Source of the DNA: Bacteroidota bacterium | Lineage (GTDB): Bacteria > Bacteroidota > Ignavibacteria > UBA10030 > UBA8401 | NCBI GenBank assembly: GCA_003456055.1 | Contig: DMPG01000021.1 | Coordinates: 1 to 6,424 of the forward strand | Direction: 5' to 3' | DNA: 6,424 nt | Shown: piece after piece, positions 5,968 to 6,424 of the stretch | Position numbering within the stretch: position 1 is the stretch's first letter | Layout of the letters: each line of letters begins with the position of its first letter | The notes under the pieces: generated by a model | The model's database searches: none | Seen by the model: only the letters and a program-made list of their open reading frames with translations | Told to the model about the DNA's origin: nothing | Position numbers and translations under genes: made by a program

Positions 5968-6216
5968 CTATTTTTCTTTATTATTTTTTTTCTGTCTCAA
6001 CATTTGGACGGCTGAAGCAACTTCTGATTTTGTTACTTTTGCAGCATCGATATTTTCATTTTGGATCTGCTGATAGATTTCCGAACGATATACTTTGATA
6101 TCCTTCGGCGCATCGATCCCAATCCGAACTTGTCCTTCGTGTATGCCAAGGATTTTAATCGTGATCGAATCACCGATCTTGATCTCCTCTTCAATTTTTC
6201 TGCTAAGAATGAGCAT
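5968..6216 (-). CDS. csrA: Carbon storage regulator CsrA (RNA-binding translational regulator)
   Basis: An 82-residue CsrA/RsmA protein, a small cytoplasmic dimer that binds GGA-containing mRNA leaders and usually blocks ribosome access. The N-terminus [12 protein letters not shown], the core [13 protein letters not shown] (residues 28-40) and [14 protein letters not shown] (42-55) match the family closely. Arg44, the main RNA-contacting residue, is present. Asn55, which in Bacillus is needed for FliW to antagonise CsrA, is also present, as expected for a FliW-linked CsrA. Residues after about 56 form a charged, lysine-rich tail longer than the E. coli protein (61 aa). The start follows fliW by 3 nt and has a good ribosome site (cggag, about 6 nt upstream), so the two genes are probably co-translated. 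motA follows after 30 nt. Confidence 0.97.
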   Translation of the reverse strand: MLILSRKIEEEIKIGDSITIKILGIHEGQVRIGIDAPKDIKVYRSEIYQQIQNENIDAAKVTKSEVASAVQMLRQKKNNKEK

Positions 6217-6219
6217 TGA

Positions 6220-6424
6220 TTACTCCGCTAATACTGGTGAAAATGCGCCAAGTGGTGTTCGAACGTTGAGTTGATCATCATCCAACACGACTTGACGGCC
6301 TGTTCCGTTATTTGTATCAATCACAATCGGACTTCTCAGATTGATCGTTGAGTCATCAACCTCTGGTTTGATTGAAACAACTGCGAACAATGTAACATTT
6401 TCTTGCGAAAAATATTTGTTAAAA
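6220..6424 (-). CDS. fliW: Flagellar assembly factor FliW, C-terminal part (truncated by window edge)
   Basis: The last 67 codons of a gene that enters from the right edge, in frame up to a TAA at 6222-6220. The readable part contains NLRSPIVID, then GRQVVLDD, then VRTPL. This matches the typical FliW ending (NLRAPIVIN, QVVL, R-PL). Family members are about 150 residues, so roughly the N-terminal half is missing. In the known family, FliW binds CsrA and relieves CsrA repression of flagellin translation; it also binds flagellin, which links filament assembly to flagellin synthesis. The immediate neighbour csrA, starting 3 nt after the FliW stop, is the classical partner and strongly supports the call. 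No frameshift or damage is visible in the part shown. Confidence 0.93.
   Translation of the reverse strand, partial: FNKYFSQENVTLFAVVSIKPEVDDSTINLRSPIVIDTNNGTGRQVVLDDDQLNVRTPLGAFSPVLAE

Noticed and set aside
1..6424. CRISPR arrays, tRNA/rRNA genes, insertion sequences, attachment sites
   Set aside because: No regularly spaced repeats, structured RNA genes, transposase coding or flanking terminal repeats could be seen.

Overview
All recognisable genes lie on the minus strand, so transcription runs from high to low coordinates. The window carries two consecutive gene clusters separated by one clear intrinsic terminator. The DNA is moderately AT-rich with short intergenic gaps. The flagellar regulators are of the FliW/CsrA type, which is usual outside the gammaproteobacteria. 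Together with the proton-type MotAB stator, this indicates a motile Gram-negative-like bacterium. A Bacteroidota/Ignavibacteriota-like lineage is my guess, but nothing here fixes the taxonomy.

Right half (about 6424 to 3071), a motility cluster: the C-terminal half of fliW (runs off the right edge), csrA, motA, motB, and a response regulator fused to an HD-GYP-like domain. The genes are separated by 3, 30 and 4 nt, and the last one overlaps motB by 14 nt. They look like one transcription unit, ended by a hairpin plus T-run at 3071-3097. FliW and CsrA would control translation of flagellar mRNAs. MotA and MotB form the proton-driven stator. The regulator has an intact receiver domain, but its HD-GYP domain has lost most of the usual metal and catalytic residues.

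Spacer (2980-3127): the terminator, a perfect 13-bp palindrome and a weak candidate promoter for the next cluster.

Left half (2979 to 1), a sulfur/thiol redox cluster: a CoA-disulfide/polysulfide reductase with a fused rhodanese domain whose catalytic Cys is Ser, a stand-alone rhodanese with an intact Cys, an exported thioredoxin-like protein with CKWC, a small YgaP/DUF2892-like membrane protein with a CxxCP motif, and the first 41 codons of an unrecognised protein that begins at TTG and runs off the left edge. The gaps are 15 to 38 nt, except for 123 nt before the small membrane protein if my revised start is right. The inferred theme is handling of persulfide sulfur and thiols in the cytoplasm, with a reducing or thiol-exchange arm outside the membrane.

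The main points for a second look are the inactivated fused rhodanese beside an active one, the split YgaP-like parts, the degenerate HD-GYP regulator overlapping motB, and the unlisted TTG-start gene at the left edge.
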